20,285 nt of DNA, from positions 1 to 20,285 of IMG/VR virus record IMGVR_UViG_3300025697_000184, one strand, 5' to 3'. Position numbers and translations under genes: made by a program. Of the stretch, positions 5,708 to 14,206 are shown piece after piece. Below the pieces are notes generated by a model. That model was given only the letters and a program-made list of their open reading frames with translations, was not told the origin of the DNA and made no database searches. Every line of letters starts with the position of its first letter. Position 1 is the stretch's first letter. The stretch comes from a virus.

Positions 5708-6673
5708 CTAAGTAGTAATCTTCTCTAGAAATCCTGCATTTGCAGCTGTAACATCTGGCATATTCATACCATAAACAGTAGTGTAATCGTCAGACCAGTT
5801 AGTTACTCCATGAATAGAACATCCATCTAACACTACTGTACCACCAACTGCAGCATGAATGCTCATACCGATAGTCATTGTGGTAGAACCTGATTCCATT
5901 GTATTGTGGAAGAAACAATTTTTGAACCACGCAAATCTGTCGATCTGTGCTGCTGACGCAGCTTTAATGAATAGAGCATCTGCATCGTCTGTACGTATTG
6001 AGAATAAACAATCCTCAAATACATTTCTAGCATTACCAGTGCTTGCAAATTCTATATTTGCATTAGCTGCTGACCTTAAATAAGTATCGCCACCAAATGT
6101 ACATCCTCCGAAATAATTCTCTTCCGCAGCTGATAATTTTAACGCCCTCCAAGGTGTTGATCCAATAGAAGTTGCATTACTATTTCCTTTGAAATCAACC
6201 CCTGAAAATGAGTTATAATTTCCGCTAAGAGTAACAGTTACATCAATATCAGCTGAACTGAACATAGTGAGGTTTTTAAACATACAACCATTCTCTGAAA
6301 TGGTTAATGATCCACCAGTACTAAATCCAATGCCCGCTCTATTGTCCTGTACTACGGGAGCTGCATTGCCAATAAGATGGGTAAATCTCTTTGCCCATGT
6401 TATAGCGCTTGTTTCAGCTGTACGGCCAGTACCGCCTGTTGGGGCGATAATGACAACATCATGTTGAGCGCTAGTAGCTTTCTCGTAAGCAGCCGCAACT
6501 GTTGCTAACGCATCATTTTGAGCTCCTCCGCCGTTTGCGGTGTCGCTTCCACTTGTTGGGTCAACATATATAATGTTGCCAACGTATGGTAATCCAATCA
6601 TGCCAGCCATGTCATTTGGCAAGATTTTAGCTCCATATTTAAGAGCTGGGATATAATCTCGTAAAAGTTTCAT
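5708..6673 (-). CDS. Right-handed beta-helix (pectin-lyase-like fold) virion protein, 321 aa
   Basis: After a short N-terminal part (MKLLRDYIPALKYGAKIL) comes YVDPTSGSDTANGG, the usual entry motif of beta-helix repeats, followed by rungs with regular N/G/F pattern: GCMFKNLTMFSSADI, NYNSFSGVDFKGN, ENYFGGCTFGG, NVFEDCLFSIR, FAWFKNCFFHN, VVLDGCSIHGV. I see no lyase catalytic set, so the fold is probably structural or glycan-binding. The chosen ATG (6673) has AAGGA about 6 nt upstream; an ATG at 6697 would add 8 residues but lacks good spacing. It lies directly between capsid and decoration genes, an unusual place for a tailspike-type fold. It may therefore be a capsid-surface protein. Confidence 0.75.
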   Translation of the reverse strand: MKLLRDYIPALKYGAKILPNDMAGMIGLPYVGNIIYVDPTSGSDTANGGGAQNDALATVAAAYEKATSAQHDVVIIAPTGGTGRTAETSAITWAKRFTHLIGNAAPVVQDNRAGIGFSTGGSLTISENGCMFKNLTMFSSADIDVTVTLSGNYNSFSGVDFKGNSNATSIGSTPWRALKLSAAEENYFGGCTFGGDTYLRSAANANIEFASTGNARNVFEDCLFSIRTDDADALFIKAASAAQIDRFAWFKNCFFHNTMESGSTTMTIGMSIHAAVGGTVVLDGCSIHGVTNWSDDYTTVYGMNMPDVTAANAGFLEKITT

Positions 6674-6699
6674 TGTTTTCCTTTTTAGCTTCTCCATCT

Positions 6700-6719
6700 C
6701 ACGTAGTCATTGACTCGTG
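6700..6719 (-). other. Small stem-loop after the major capsid gene
   Basis: In the transcript CACG-AGTC-AAT-GACT-a-CGTG folds as an 8-bp stem with a one-base bulge and a 3-nt loop, 18 nt after the capsid stop. No U-run follows. It could mark the 3' end of a stabilised capsid mRNA or be chance. Confidence 0.35.
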
Positions 6720-6737
6720 GTAAATGGCGAAAATTAA

Positions 6738-7757
6738 TTATACTCCGGTTATACCGGTTAATTTACCTTGACGTTTTGGATTTGTAGTAACGAATTGACC
6801 ACCGAAGTACATGTGACCAACAACAGAACCGGAGTTCGCTGGAACAATCCAATCTGTCCAACTAAATCCTAATCCAACTGGAGCAGCGTAATCGTTGCCC
6901 TCAATTTGGCTCTGGTAACTAATTGGCTTAGCGCTAAAAAATGGTAAAGCGTAAAAGTCAATATAGTTTTCGTTTAATCCGAATAATGCTCCGGATGTAC
7001 ATTGCTCGTCCTGTAAAATTGGTTTAGCGTTATATTCTATTGCTGTAAAACCAGTTCCACCAGTCATGCCTTTCATTGAAGAAGCATCCTTAGTGATTCG
7101 CTCTTGCGGTCGTAACAATTGTCCGTATAAATTAGACACTGTTTCAGTCGTATAAAATGCTGTAATTTTTTGAGCACCTGATACAACGTTTGACCATAAT
7201 GTATCAACCTTAGCTAAAGTCAAAGTACCGCCTGATGCAGTAACAGTTCCTTGTAAAGTTGTATATGTTGAACGTGAAAGTCCACCAATATTTGCAACGG
7301 AATTTCCGTCATCAACTAATGCCGCTAAGCCTAACGGGTCTTTGCTTCCATTACCAGTTCCGTCAGCATAAAAGATTTCGCCTAAATCATCGGCCATATC
7401 TTCTGTGTCTGATTGAATGGTTAGTTTCATCATGTCAAGTACCTTTTCCTCGGTGTCAGCTACAGAGAGCTCGTCACCTGGTAAGGCAGCAGTGATTTGA
7501 TAAAATGCCGGTGTGAATTCCATCACTTGGCGATTATCAGTTGCGGCAGTTGAAAATGTATCAAATCCGCGGAATGATGTTCCAGTTGTATTTTTACTAA
7601 TTTTAACTGGTACTCTTAACGTTCTGCCAATCCATTGTTTAGAAGCGCGGACTACGCGTTGAAGTAGTACGTTAGAGTTTAATACTGTATCCACAACAAA
7701 AGGCAAATATTTGGTTTGCACAGTTGATTGGATACGTTGTCCGTATAATTCAGCCAT
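6738..7757 (-). CDS. Major capsid protein, HK97 fold
   Basis: A 339-residue protein that matches the family of phage major capsid proteins by overall pattern. It has a helical N-terminal arm (residues 1-45, YGQRIQSTVQTKYLPFVVDT). A beta-rich E-loop-like part follows (residues 46-90, GRTLRVPVKISKNTTGTSFR, MEFTPAFYQITAALPGDEL). Then comes the spine-helix region (residues 99-128, VADTEEKVLDMMKLTIQSDT), ADGTGNGSKDPLGLAALVDDG at residues 131-151, and the A-domain. The C-terminus has VGLGFSWTDWIVPANSG and a basic tail (NPKRQGKLTG). The order portal, scaffold, capsid supports the call. I see no protease domain or clear cleavage delta-domain, so assembly probably relies on the separate scaffold gene. 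The ATG at 7757 has no Shine-Dalgarno sequence. Confidence 0.88.
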   Translation of the reverse strand: MAELYGQRIQSTVQTKYLPFVVDTVLNSNVLLQRVVRASKQWIGRTLRVPVKISKNTTGTSFRGFDTFSTAATDNRQVMEFTPAFYQITAALPGDELSVADTEEKVLDMMKLTIQSDTEDMADDLGEIFYADGTGNGSKDPLGLAALVDDGNSVANIGGLSRSTYTTLQGTVTASGGTLTLAKVDTLWSNVVSGAQKITAFYTTETVSNLYGQLLRPQERITKDASSMKGMTGGTGFTAIEYNAKPILQDEQCTSGALFGLNENYIDFYALPFFSAKPISYQSQIEGNDYAAPVGLGFSWTDWIVPANSGSVVGHMYFGGQFVTTNPKRQGKLTGITGV

Positions 7758-7786
7758 ATGCGTAATAATCTATAAGTAAGTTAATC

Positions 7787-8608
7787 TTACCACGGCCGAT
7801 TTCCCGGCTTTTTAAAGTCTTCACTCGTGGTAACTTCTGATGGCTTGGTTTCTACTGCAGTATCATCTGTGGTTGCTGCTGCTAATTTCTTTTTTCCCTC
7901 GACATCGGTTGTAGCAGGTATTGCAGGCTGTGATTTCATAAGTCCGAATGCGGCCTTATAATTCCACCTCCCTTTACTATCTACTAAATCATTGTCGACT
8001 ACTATTTTAAGAAGCTTATTGCGGTCAATTTTAGTTCCGTCAGGATTTAAAATCTTGTCGGTTTGAATTTCTGCAATCTGTTCATTCATGTAAACAGTTG
8101 CTTCTTTAATAGCTTTTACGTTAGATGCAGTTTTCTTTTCGACTTCTCCAACTGCCTCTTCTTTAGCGGCATCTCTAGTTTCTTTCAATAAGGCTTTATT
8201 CCAAGTTTGGAAATCTGCCCATTGGTCGTCATCTCCTCCGAACCATGCCGGAATTTGAGTTGGTGCTGGCGTAGTGTCCTCCGTTTTTGTTGGTTGAGCA
8301 TTAGTCAACTTTGTTTCAAATTCCTCTCGTAAATCTGCCAAAGATTTTGTATGACGCTCTTCTTGACTATTAAAGCGTCCTTTCCAATCTTCCTCACGTT
8401 CTTTCCAGCGAGGATGGTCGGCAAAATTATTTTCACTTCCCGTTTTAGTTTCTTCGCCTGTTGTTTCTCCCCCCTCAGGCGCTGGGGTCGGTGTAGTGTC
8501 AGTTTTTGTTTCCGTTGGCGAGTCGGGAGTGGTTGCCTCCACTGGTGTTTCTACAGGGAACACTGGTGTGCCCTCATATGGAAACTGCGCCACTTGTACT
8601 GGGTCCAT
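7787..8608 (-). CDS. Probable scaffolding protein, 273 aa
   Basis: A 273-residue acidic protein. Residues 1-60 are rich in Pro, Thr and Glu (TTPDSPTETKTDTTPTPAPE) and likely disordered. Residues 75-105 are helical (WKGRFNSQEERHTKSLADLR). Residues 140-190 form a longer helical region (WNKALLKETRDAAKEEAVGE, VKAIKEATVYMNEQIAEIQT). The end contains KKPGNRPW. This composition, its length and its location between portal and major capsid are typical of phage scaffolds, which line the procapsid interior and leave before packaging. No protease motif (such as a catalytic Ser/His pair of prohead proteases) is visible. The alternative is a head-proximal structural protein. Confidence 0.75.
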   Translation of the reverse strand: MDPVQVAQFPYEGTPVFPVETPVEATTPDSPTETKTDTTPTPAPEGGETTGEETKTGSENNFADHPRWKEREEDWKGRFNSQEERHTKSLADLREEFETKLTNAQPTKTEDTTPAPTQIPAWFGGDDDQWADFQTWNKALLKETRDAAKEEAVGEVEKKTASNVKAIKEATVYMNEQIAEIQTDKILNPDGTKIDRNKLLKIVVDNDLVDSKGRWNYKAAFGLMKSQPAIPATTDVEGKKKLAAATTDDTAVETKPSEVTTSEDFKKPGNRPW

Positions 8609-8682
8609 AAATAATGGGTTAACAATTGACTGCGTGGCTCTTTGTAATAAGCAGGAGCAACGTACTGCCTTTTGATTTTATA

Positions 8683-10536
8683 TTAAACTGCCCTCGGTAT
8701 GGGCACTTGATCTATCACATCCGGGACTTTTTCTTCAGTCGGGTTATTTTTTGTTTGTGTCTTAGCTGTTTCTTTTGCTAGTTCTTGCTCTGCCTCTGCT
8801 TGTGCCGCTTGCTGTTGTAACTGAATTGCTTGCTGTACCATCGGATTTTCTCCATATAATAACTCCGGGGCGTTAACTTCTAGCCATGCATTAGCGGCCA
8901 ATTCGTCTGCATTCGGATATTCTAGCTTTTTATATAAATCTACAGTTGCCATTTTACCTGCTCCTGCAAGCTCTATGGCTTGATTTGCGATGGATGTGCT
9001 GTCTTTTGGTAATAATGAGCCCTCCTTGACAGATACTAGGATTTTTGGCGGAACACCACCCTCTAAGAATTGAAATGCACTATCGTACACATAATTCATT
9101 TGTACAAACCAGTTATAAATATCGTCTGCAAATTGTTCAAGATATTCTGATATTCCTCCACCGATACGGTCAGTGTCTAGCGACCTATTTATAATTTTTC
9201 CTCTAACTGTCTTTTCTTGACTAGCGCCGGATGCGGACGAGCCTGATGTACCGAATATATCTCGTAGCCTATTTCTCTTGTCAGCTAGGTCATTAAATAC
9301 GTCTGCCGGTAATGACGAAGCCTGAAAATGGTCAATAGCCTCTTTTGGAGCACCATCTGGAATAATTACAACGCCACCATTTCTTAATGCTTCACTTACT
9401 CCCTTAGCTTGCGGTTGTGTTAATCCTGACCTGCCTAGTGATACAACCAATCCGTTATTCATGTTGTCAGTATTTTTATCTATCTGCTTATTTCGTTTAT
9501 TAACTACGTCTTGATTGGCCAAGTTCTGAATAATCAATGAAGTGTTATCCATCGGCTGATCACCTAGATTGAATACTGATAAAAATACATAAGGCTTCCT
9601 CGGTGACTTAAAATGATTTGTCCCGATTACTTCTTCTTCATCAGTTGTAGTTCCTCCGACATCATCAACATTTTCAATTTCTTTTTTACTGTCATAATTC
9701 CAATGTGGATTTTTTCTTTTTAAAAGTATTGTGTCGTCTAACTTCCAGCACATAAATTCATCTGTCCACCATTCCTTAAACTGTACTTTTGTGCCTAAAT
9801 CGTCTTTTACTAAATCCTTTATTTTTTTTATAGCTTTTTCTGTTTTTGAACCAGTTCCAATTATTCCCAAAATTCTATCAGCTGCCATTTTTCTGTACTC
9901 GCCAATTCTATCGCCTGTATATCCGTCCTCATCAACTGTTGCGTCCGGGTCAAGTATAATCCGCGCTGGTCTTAATACTCTTACTATCGGAATATCGTTA
10001 TCTAAATCCCAGCCAATTTTTCCTATTCCTATCATGAAGATTGACCAGTATCTAGCTGACTTTTTAAGCTTCAAACGTAATTTATTCTTGTCAGCTAAAT
10101 CAGCTAAATTTTCTTTTACTTTTTGAACATAGGCTTGGTTAGTGTCGTCTTTTTTCTCTGATGATTCTAGTGCTATCAATGGCTCTGGGTTTCGGCGCGT
10201 AGCTTGTGGTAGGTATGTTTCCAATGCTTCAAAAATTACATTATCAACTACCGGTCTTTTGCCATCCAACTTCGGGCCAACAAATTGTTTTCCAATCCAA
10301 TACTCTTCGCTCTCTTTTGTCATTTTATCCCAGTCAGTCTTTTTGGGTGATTCTTTCCAAGCTTTCTCCCAGCCATCAGTTAATTTGACAATATCTTCAT
10401 CGCTCATTCCTACCTCTAACTCTGGCATCTTTTTGGATACTATGCCCTCTTTTGTTTCTTCCGTTTCGTCCCTCTGAGTTTTATTTATGTCAGCGTCTAG
10501 TGAAATGTATGACGCTATTCCTGTATCTCCTATCAT
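8683..10536 (-). CDS. Portal protein
   Basis: A 617-residue protein, in the size range of large portal proteins. Residues 50-125 (DGWEKAWKESPKKTDWDKMT, EYWIGKQFVGPKLDGKRPVV, ALETYLPQATRRNPEP) and 150-215 (KLRLKLKKSARYWSIFMIGI, VRVLRPARIILDPDATVDED) match the P22-like/large phage portal pattern. Residues 340-480 contain QPMDNTSLIIQNLANQDVVN, GLVVSLGRSGLTQPQAKG and DIFGTSGSSASGASQEKTVR, the stem and clip region. The end is Gln/Ala-rich and helical (VQQAIQLQQQAAQAEAEQEL). It forms the dodecameric ring through which DNA is packaged by the terminase. The gene starts only 6 nt after the U-tract of a terminator-like hairpin, without a Shine-Dalgarno sequence. Confidence 0.85.
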   Translation of the reverse strand: MIGDTGIASYISLDADINKTQRDETEETKEGIVSKKMPELEVGMSDEDIVKLTDGWEKAWKESPKKTDWDKMTKESEEYWIGKQFVGPKLDGKRPVVDNVIFEALETYLPQATRRNPEPLIALESSEKKDDTNQAYVQKVKENLADLADKNKLRLKLKKSARYWSIFMIGIGKIGWDLDNDIPIVRVLRPARIILDPDATVDEDGYTGDRIGEYRKMAADRILGIIGTGSKTEKAIKKIKDLVKDDLGTKVQFKEWWTDEFMCWKLDDTILLKRKNPHWNYDSKKEIENVDDVGGTTTDEEEVIGTNHFKSPRKPYVFLSVFNLGDQPMDNTSLIIQNLANQDVVNKRNKQIDKNTDNMNNGLVVSLGRSGLTQPQAKGVSEALRNGGVVIIPDGAPKEAIDHFQASSLPADVFNDLADKRNRLRDIFGTSGSSASGASQEKTVRGKIINRSLDTDRIGGGISEYLEQFADDIYNWFVQMNYVYDSAFQFLEGGVPPKILVSVKEGSLLPKDSTSIANQAIELAGAGKMATVDLYKKLEYPNADELAANAWLEVNAPELLYGENPMVQQAIQLQQQAAQAEAEQELAKETAKTQTKNNPTEEKVPDVIDQVPIPRAV

Positions 10537-10542
10537 ATTTTA

Positions 10543-10585
10543 TAAAAAAATAGCGGGCCAACGACAATGAATCGTATAGCCCGCC
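10543..10585 (-). terminator. Intrinsic terminator-like hairpin just before the portal gene
   Basis: In the transcript GCGGGC (10584-10579) pairs with GCCCGC (10558-10553). An inner stem ACGA/TCGT tops it, and TATTTTTTTATA follows at once: a GC-rich stem plus a seven-U run, the classic intrinsic terminator. About 40 nt upstream a TATAAT (10631-10626) could serve as a -10 element, though no good -35 is present. Read-through would be needed for the portal and capsid genes, unless a promoter lies nearer. Confidence 0.7.
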
Positions 10586-10664
10586 TTTGTTTAGAATTAG
10601 GTTGGGGTGTGTTTATTTAAAAGTGATTATATAGTACCACCTTTACTAAAATTTGTATATAAAA

Positions 10665-10832
10665 TTATTTTGTGGATAACTTATATGTCGTTTGGTATAT
10701 TTGAACACTCTGAATTTGTGAGTTGTGTATATTAATTTCTGCCTTTCCACTCGGCATTTCAAAAACTCCAGCTTGTGCTAAAGCTAAAATCTTTTCTTTA
10801 TTATCTTTTACTATTTTTTCTAGTGTAGTCAT
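10665..10832 (-). CDS. Small conserved-looking protein after the terminase, 55 aa
   Basis: ATG at 10832-10830 overlaps the terminase TGA (ATGA), and TAA ends it at 10667-10665. The 55-residue product reads MTTLEKIVKDNKEKILALAQ (helical), then AGVFEMPSGKAEINIHNSQI and a beta-type end (QSVQIYQTTYKLSTK). I do not recognise a named family. The translational coupling with terL and the well-formed sequence support a real gene. One helix followed by two strands could form a small DNA- or protein-binding partner of the terminase or portal. Confidence 0.65.
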   Translation of the reverse strand: MTTLEKIVKDNKEKILALAQAGVFEMPSGKAEINIHNSQIQSVQIYQTTYKLSTK

Positions 10833-12466
10833 AATCTCCAATCTGTTTGTTCTAACTCTTCTTTTTTATTAAAAAATTCCTCCGGGTCAAATGCCACAGT
10901 TTTGTCCGGGCTTACCATGTAACTGTTTAGCTTTACTTCTGACTCTGGTATTACTATAGAACCCATGCCAGCAAACCTAGCCATGCCTACGCGCCAAAAT
11001 ACAGTCGCCAGGGCTCTATGGTCACGTCCGGAGCGCACCCACTTGTAGCCTTTGACTACTCCGGTATCAGGGTCACGTATTTTTAGCTTTGATAGGCTAT
11101 TCCAATCTGTCCAGTATTCGTACCAGTCCGCCTCTGTCCCATGCACCGGGCAACGCTTCGTTCTAAACTCATCAATGACTAGTTGTATCATTCTGTTGCG
11201 ATCAGCGGAAACTGCTCCATGCTCATCTCCCTTACCCCAGTTAATAAGTTCATTCTTATTCTTGTCGCCTGTTAAATAACAAATATAAACTCTGCCTCGC
11301 CATTTCTCTGCAAACGCCCTAGAGCCTATCAAGTCGCCTCCTGCGTCAATAACTGCTATTGCTTTCGTCCACCGCTCCATGAGAGCGTTTAATTCTCCGT
11401 AGTCGTCACAATCTCCTTGAAAGAATAAACCTTTCTTACAGCCGATGACATAATCTAAACGCAGTCCAGTATCAATGCCAATAACTATCCTCTCGTCTTT
11501 CGGTGGATTCCACAGTTTACCAGTTAAATTCTGGAAGAAACTATCGCGCAATAATTTAGCCGTTGCATCCGCGTATGGTAATCCGAGCACCTTTGTATAA
11601 AAAAACTCATCAGTCGTTTCCGGATTTCTGTACGTTTCAATAATATCCTTGGCGCTTTTATATGGCGCAAATAACTGTGATATCCAATATCCGCTCCACT
11701 CCGCATTTGCTTTTTTAGCCACCCATTGCCCGGTTGCCCTTACCCAGTCCTCAAGTACTCCGTGGCACTTCTTACAAACAAACTGTTGCATATCTAAATC
11801 AACTGACATCTTTTTCTCGTTCTCTAAATCCCATGACATAAATTGCCAGTGGTTACAGTGCGGGCATTTAACAAACCAATGCTTCTGGTCGCTCTTTAAA
11901 AAGTCCGAATGCAATCCAGTTTCCGGGAGGCTTGGATGGCTGAACGTATGCGTTTGCTTAAACTTTGAATGCTGTAACCTCGCCTGGTAGTCTGCAATAA
12001 TTTCTAGCTTTGAGCTATCTTTTTCGTCATGCACGAGCCTATCAGCTGTAACCATAATTGCTGCTTTCTTGGTCCACGTTCCTCTAAAATAAATCATTGA
12101 CTCGTCCATTTGCTTTTGCTGAATACTATCCTTATCGGCCACGTCATCAAGCATGCACTGGTTGTTGGCAATGATACGATTAACTTTACCACTCACAAAT
12201 GTATTTACATCCCCATCAGTCGGTAGCGTATAAATAATATCCATTTTCTGTTGCTTTGCGTCTGCGTGGTTTTTAATAATAGCCAACGTTGAAAGACCGA
12301 CCTGTGCCGGTTTCATAATGCAAATATTCTGCGACTGGTCATCGTAAATGTCTAATAAAAAAGGATGGTTATCAAATTCAATCGCACCACCCTTTTCATT
12401 TTTAATTTTATTTTCAATCATCCAGTCTAAAATACCGTTATAGATTTTACTTTGCTTCTTCTTCAT
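10829..12466 (-). CDS. terL: Terminase large subunit (GpA-type packaging ATPase/nuclease)
   Basis: A 545-residue protein; GpA-family members are about 550-650. The ATPase domain has the family's Walker A variant KPAQVGLST (residues 52-60), 'IIYTLPTDGDVNTF' (78-90) and Walker B ending in AAIMVTADRLVHDEKD (135-150, Asp147-Glu148). A zinc ribbon follows: Cys201-x2-Cys204 and Cys231-x2-Cys234, typical of GpA terminases. The RNase H-like nuclease domain has GIDTG (Asp332) and AVIDAGGD (Asp374). It cuts concatemeric DNA and drives it through the portal. It overlaps the gene before by 20 nt and the gene after by 4 nt. The likely small subunit is not adjacent but about 2.2 kb upstream. Confidence 0.93.
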   Translation of the reverse strand: MKKKQSKIYNGILDWMIENKIKNEKGGAIEFDNHPFLLDIYDDQSQNICIMKPAQVGLSTLAIIKNHADAKQQKMDIIYTLPTDGDVNTFVSGKVNRIIANNQCMLDDVADKDSIQQKQMDESMIYFRGTWTKKAAIMVTADRLVHDEKDSSKLEIIADYQARLQHSKFKQTHTFSHPSLPETGLHSDFLKSDQKHWFVKCPHCNHWQFMSWDLENEKKMSVDLDMQQFVCKKCHGVLEDWVRATGQWVAKKANAEWSGYWISQLFAPYKSAKDIIETYRNPETTDEFFYTKVLGLPYADATAKLLRDSFFQNLTGKLWNPPKDERIVIGIDTGLRLDYVIGCKKGLFFQGDCDDYGELNALMERWTKAIAVIDAGGDLIGSRAFAEKWRGRVYICYLTGDKNKNELINWGKGDEHGAVSADRNRMIQLVIDEFRTKRCPVHGTEADWYEYWTDWNSLSKLKIRDPDTGVVKGYKWVRSGRDHRALATVFWRVGMARFAGMGSIVIPESEVKLNSYMVSPDKTVAFDPEEFFNKKEELEQTDWRL

Positions 12467-12635
12467 TTATAAATCTTACTGAATCTACATTGTCGCTGTA
12501 TTTAACAATTTCTACTTTTCCCGACTCGCTTATAATTCTCTTTAAACCGCAGTGATAACAAATCGTTATTATCTTTTTTTGACGGCATGGGAATACTATT
12601 GGAACGTGATCGCAATTGTTTGAACCTGCTGGCAT
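12447..12635 (-). CDS. Small Cys-containing hypothetical protein (62 aa from ATG 12635)
   Basis: Not recognised. With the chosen ATG the product is 62 residues: MPAGSNNCDHVPIVFPCRQK, then ITICYHCGLKRI, with an acidic end. Cys8, Cys17, Cys27 and Cys30 (CYHC) and His10 could bind zinc. A longer form from ATG 12731 (94 residues) is possible. It would overlap the previous gene by 38 nt and run through an inverted repeat CTCTCCC/GGGAGAG (12664-12683), and its Shine-Dalgarno spacing is poor. The A/T-rich leader before 12635 matches other starts here. It overlaps terL by 20 nt, so coupling is likely. Confidence 0.55.
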   Translation of the reverse strand: MPAGSNNCDHVPIVFPCRQKKIITICYHCGLKRIISESGKVEIVKYSDNVDSVRFINEEEAK

Positions 12636-12693
12636 AAATTTAATGTTAATAATAATTTTATCCCTCTCCCCATCAAGGGAGAGAGTAAAACGA

Positions 12694-13101
12694 TTATACC
12701 ATTTCTGGCCAACTCCATTCTCTATCGCCATCGCCCTTTTCTACGTTGCGAGCAAAGTATGCATCGCTTGGGCTGATGACATAAAGACCGACGACACTTT
12801 TATCACAGTCCTCTAGTTTATCAATGTTGACTCTCTCAGTAATAATAGCCGCAAACTTAGCGCCCTCTTGGCGGTAAGTTACAATGCGACCAACGCTAGG
12901 GATTTGTACTCTTCCAGCAAGAAGGTCATTTTCAGAAGCTTCTTTAGCCTCTTCCTGTGGTGCTTCATTCGCTGGAGTTTCTTGTGCTGGTCCATCGTCC
13001 ACTCCGGCAGGAGCGCCTTGACCATCTTGTGCATTAACTTCTGCGCCAGTTATTGAAGCCTCTCCAGCCTCATTTGGCACTATGTTGTTTTCTTCTACCA
13101 T
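12694..13101 (-). CDS. Phage protein with acidic tail and conserved C-terminal domain, 135 aa
   Basis: Residues 1-62 are acidic, Ala/Pro/Glu-rich and probably disordered (GAEVNAQDGQGAPAGVDDGP and following). Residues 63-135 are a compact domain: VGRIVTYRQEGAKFAAIITERV, VVGLYVISPSDAYFARNVEKG and a final WSWPEMV. The series 'GRIV.Y...AAI.T..V....L.V..P.....+.V..G......W.WPE' is a pattern I know from small phage proteins of unknown function. A beta-barrel-like fold is likely. It lies between the exonuclease and the gene before terL. No catalytic residues stand out. Confidence 0.7.
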   Translation of the reverse strand: MVEENNIVPNEAGEASITGAEVNAQDGQGAPAGVDDGPAQETPANEAPQEEAKEASENDLLAGRVQIPSVGRIVTYRQEGAKFAAIITERVNIDKLEDCDKSVVGLYVISPSDAYFARNVEKGDGDREWSWPEMV

Positions 13102-13129
13102 TTGTTTATATTTAGTAGAGCTTATTCGC

Positions 13130-13681
13130 TCATTTTATCATCTCAAAATAACATCGCATAGTCGCGCGCACGTCCCCCATAGCTGTGTGAGCGTCCTCAA
13201 AGTCCTCGTTAAACAATGATTGATGCAATGCTGCTAACTTCGGCCATCTTCCTCCGGTTATCTTCTGTCCTTTCATCATTGTATCGTAGCGCTTATCCTT
13301 GTGCAATATTTCGTTGAATTGCTCTGAAACAAATCCTAAGTTTAATAAATTGGCTTTAATAATTGACGTGTCAAAATAAATGTTGTGGCCAATTATAGTG
13401 TCGCATCTCTGCGCGTCAAAAAGAAATGCTTTTAATACTGTCTTTTCATCTACTCCATCATCTACTGCCTCGCCTTGTGTTATACCATGTATTTCAAAGG
13501 CTTCCTGCGGCATTTCCCATCCGTTCGGATATATAATATGGTTTTCTTGATCTAACTCCTTGCCTTCGTCAGTAATTACCCATGCCATTTGAACAAGGTG
13601 CGGAAAGTCTTTATAATCTTCCTCCCACTTTAATCCTTTACCGGGAATCCCAGTTGTTTCTATGTCAAAAATTAATTTCAT
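13130..13681 (-). CDS. DnaQ-like 3'-5' exonuclease (DEDDh)
   Basis: A 183-residue single-domain nuclease with all five DEDDh residues visible: Asp6 and Glu8 in IFDIETTG (ExoI), Asp104 in IGHNIYFDTSIIK (ExoII), and His165 and Asp170 in EDAHTAMGDVRAT (ExoIII). FEIHGIT (62-68) is also usual for the DnaQ/epsilon group. It removes nucleotides from 3' ends of DNA or RNA, using two metal ions. No polymerase is present in the window, so it may proofread for a phage or host enzyme, degrade host nucleic acid, or trim DNA or RNA ends. It follows the kinase gene by 18 nt, and the two may act together in end processing. Confidence 0.88.
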   Translation of the reverse strand: MKLIFDIETTGIPGKGLKWEEDYKDFPHLVQMAWVITDEGKELDQENHIIYPNGWEMPQEAFEIHGITQGEAVDDGVDEKTVLKAFLFDAQRCDTIIGHNIYFDTSIIKANLLNLGFVSEQFNEILHKDKRYDTMMKGQKITGGRWPKLAALHQSLFNEDFEDAHTAMGDVRATMRCYFEMIK

Positions 13682-13699
13682 AAATTTTGTATTACTAAA

Positions 13700-14185
13700 T
13701 TAAACATTTATAACTTCGTGTCCTTTTAATAATTTAAATATAGCTTCTCTCTCCTCATCAAATATCTTATTTCTCCGTTCGATTGATTCCCTGCCGACTG
13801 TTCGCTCTCTTAGCATATCTCTGCCCACACACGTTTCAACACCTGAATGCATAACCACTGCTTTTAATTCCGCTCCTAAATCCTCGGCAAGTGTTAACCA
13901 CTTCTGAATATTCCGCGCTCTTGAATTTGTGTTGTCGATTACCAATCCTATACCCGAACCAATAAAAGAAATAGCCAAATGCATTTCTGCCATTCTGACT
14001 TCTTCCTCGTTGCTTTTATTGTAAGCCTCAAAATGCAACATCTCACGCATGCAGTCCTTGTTTAGTCTAACAACTGACTTACAGCCTGTTAGCTTGCTTG
14101 CCTCTCCGCTCTCTATTAATCTTTTTACCTCGGTTGACTTTCCGCTCCCGGGTAAGCCAATCATGACTATAATTCCTTTGTTCAT
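13700..14185 (-). CDS. Polynucleotide kinase-like P-loop ATPase (no phosphatase domain)
   Basis: A 161-residue P-loop kinase. Walker A is GLPGSGKST (residues 10-18). LNKDCMREML (41-50) matches the acceptor-binding 'N+D..R' loop of T4-type 5' polynucleotide kinases, and VIDNTN (82-87) is a conserved strand. RERTVGRESIERR (126-138) looks like the arginine-rich lid. T4 Pnkp has about 300 residues because of a C-terminal phosphatase, which is absent here. It likely phosphorylates 5'-OH ends of RNA or DNA, for example in tRNA or nucleic-acid repair, and it directly follows two tRNA genes. A longer start at 14233 would run through the tRNA, so ATG 14185 is preferred. Confidence 0.8.
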   Translation of the reverse strand: MNKGIIVMIGLPGSGKSTEVKRLIESGEASKLTGCKSVVRLNKDCMREMLHFEAYNKSNEEEVRMAEMHLAISFIGSGIGLVIDNTNSRARNIQKWLTLAEDLGAELKAVVMHSGVETCVGRDMLRERTVGRESIERRNKIFDEEREAIFKLLKGHEVINV

Positions 14186-14206
14186 AAAATTATTATTAAA
14201 TAATTG

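Noticed and set aside
9731-10477. Plus-strand open frames inside the portal gene
   Set aside because: They are shadows of a confident portal gene; composition is Ser/Phe/Ile-rich as expected for antisense frames in AT-rich DNA.
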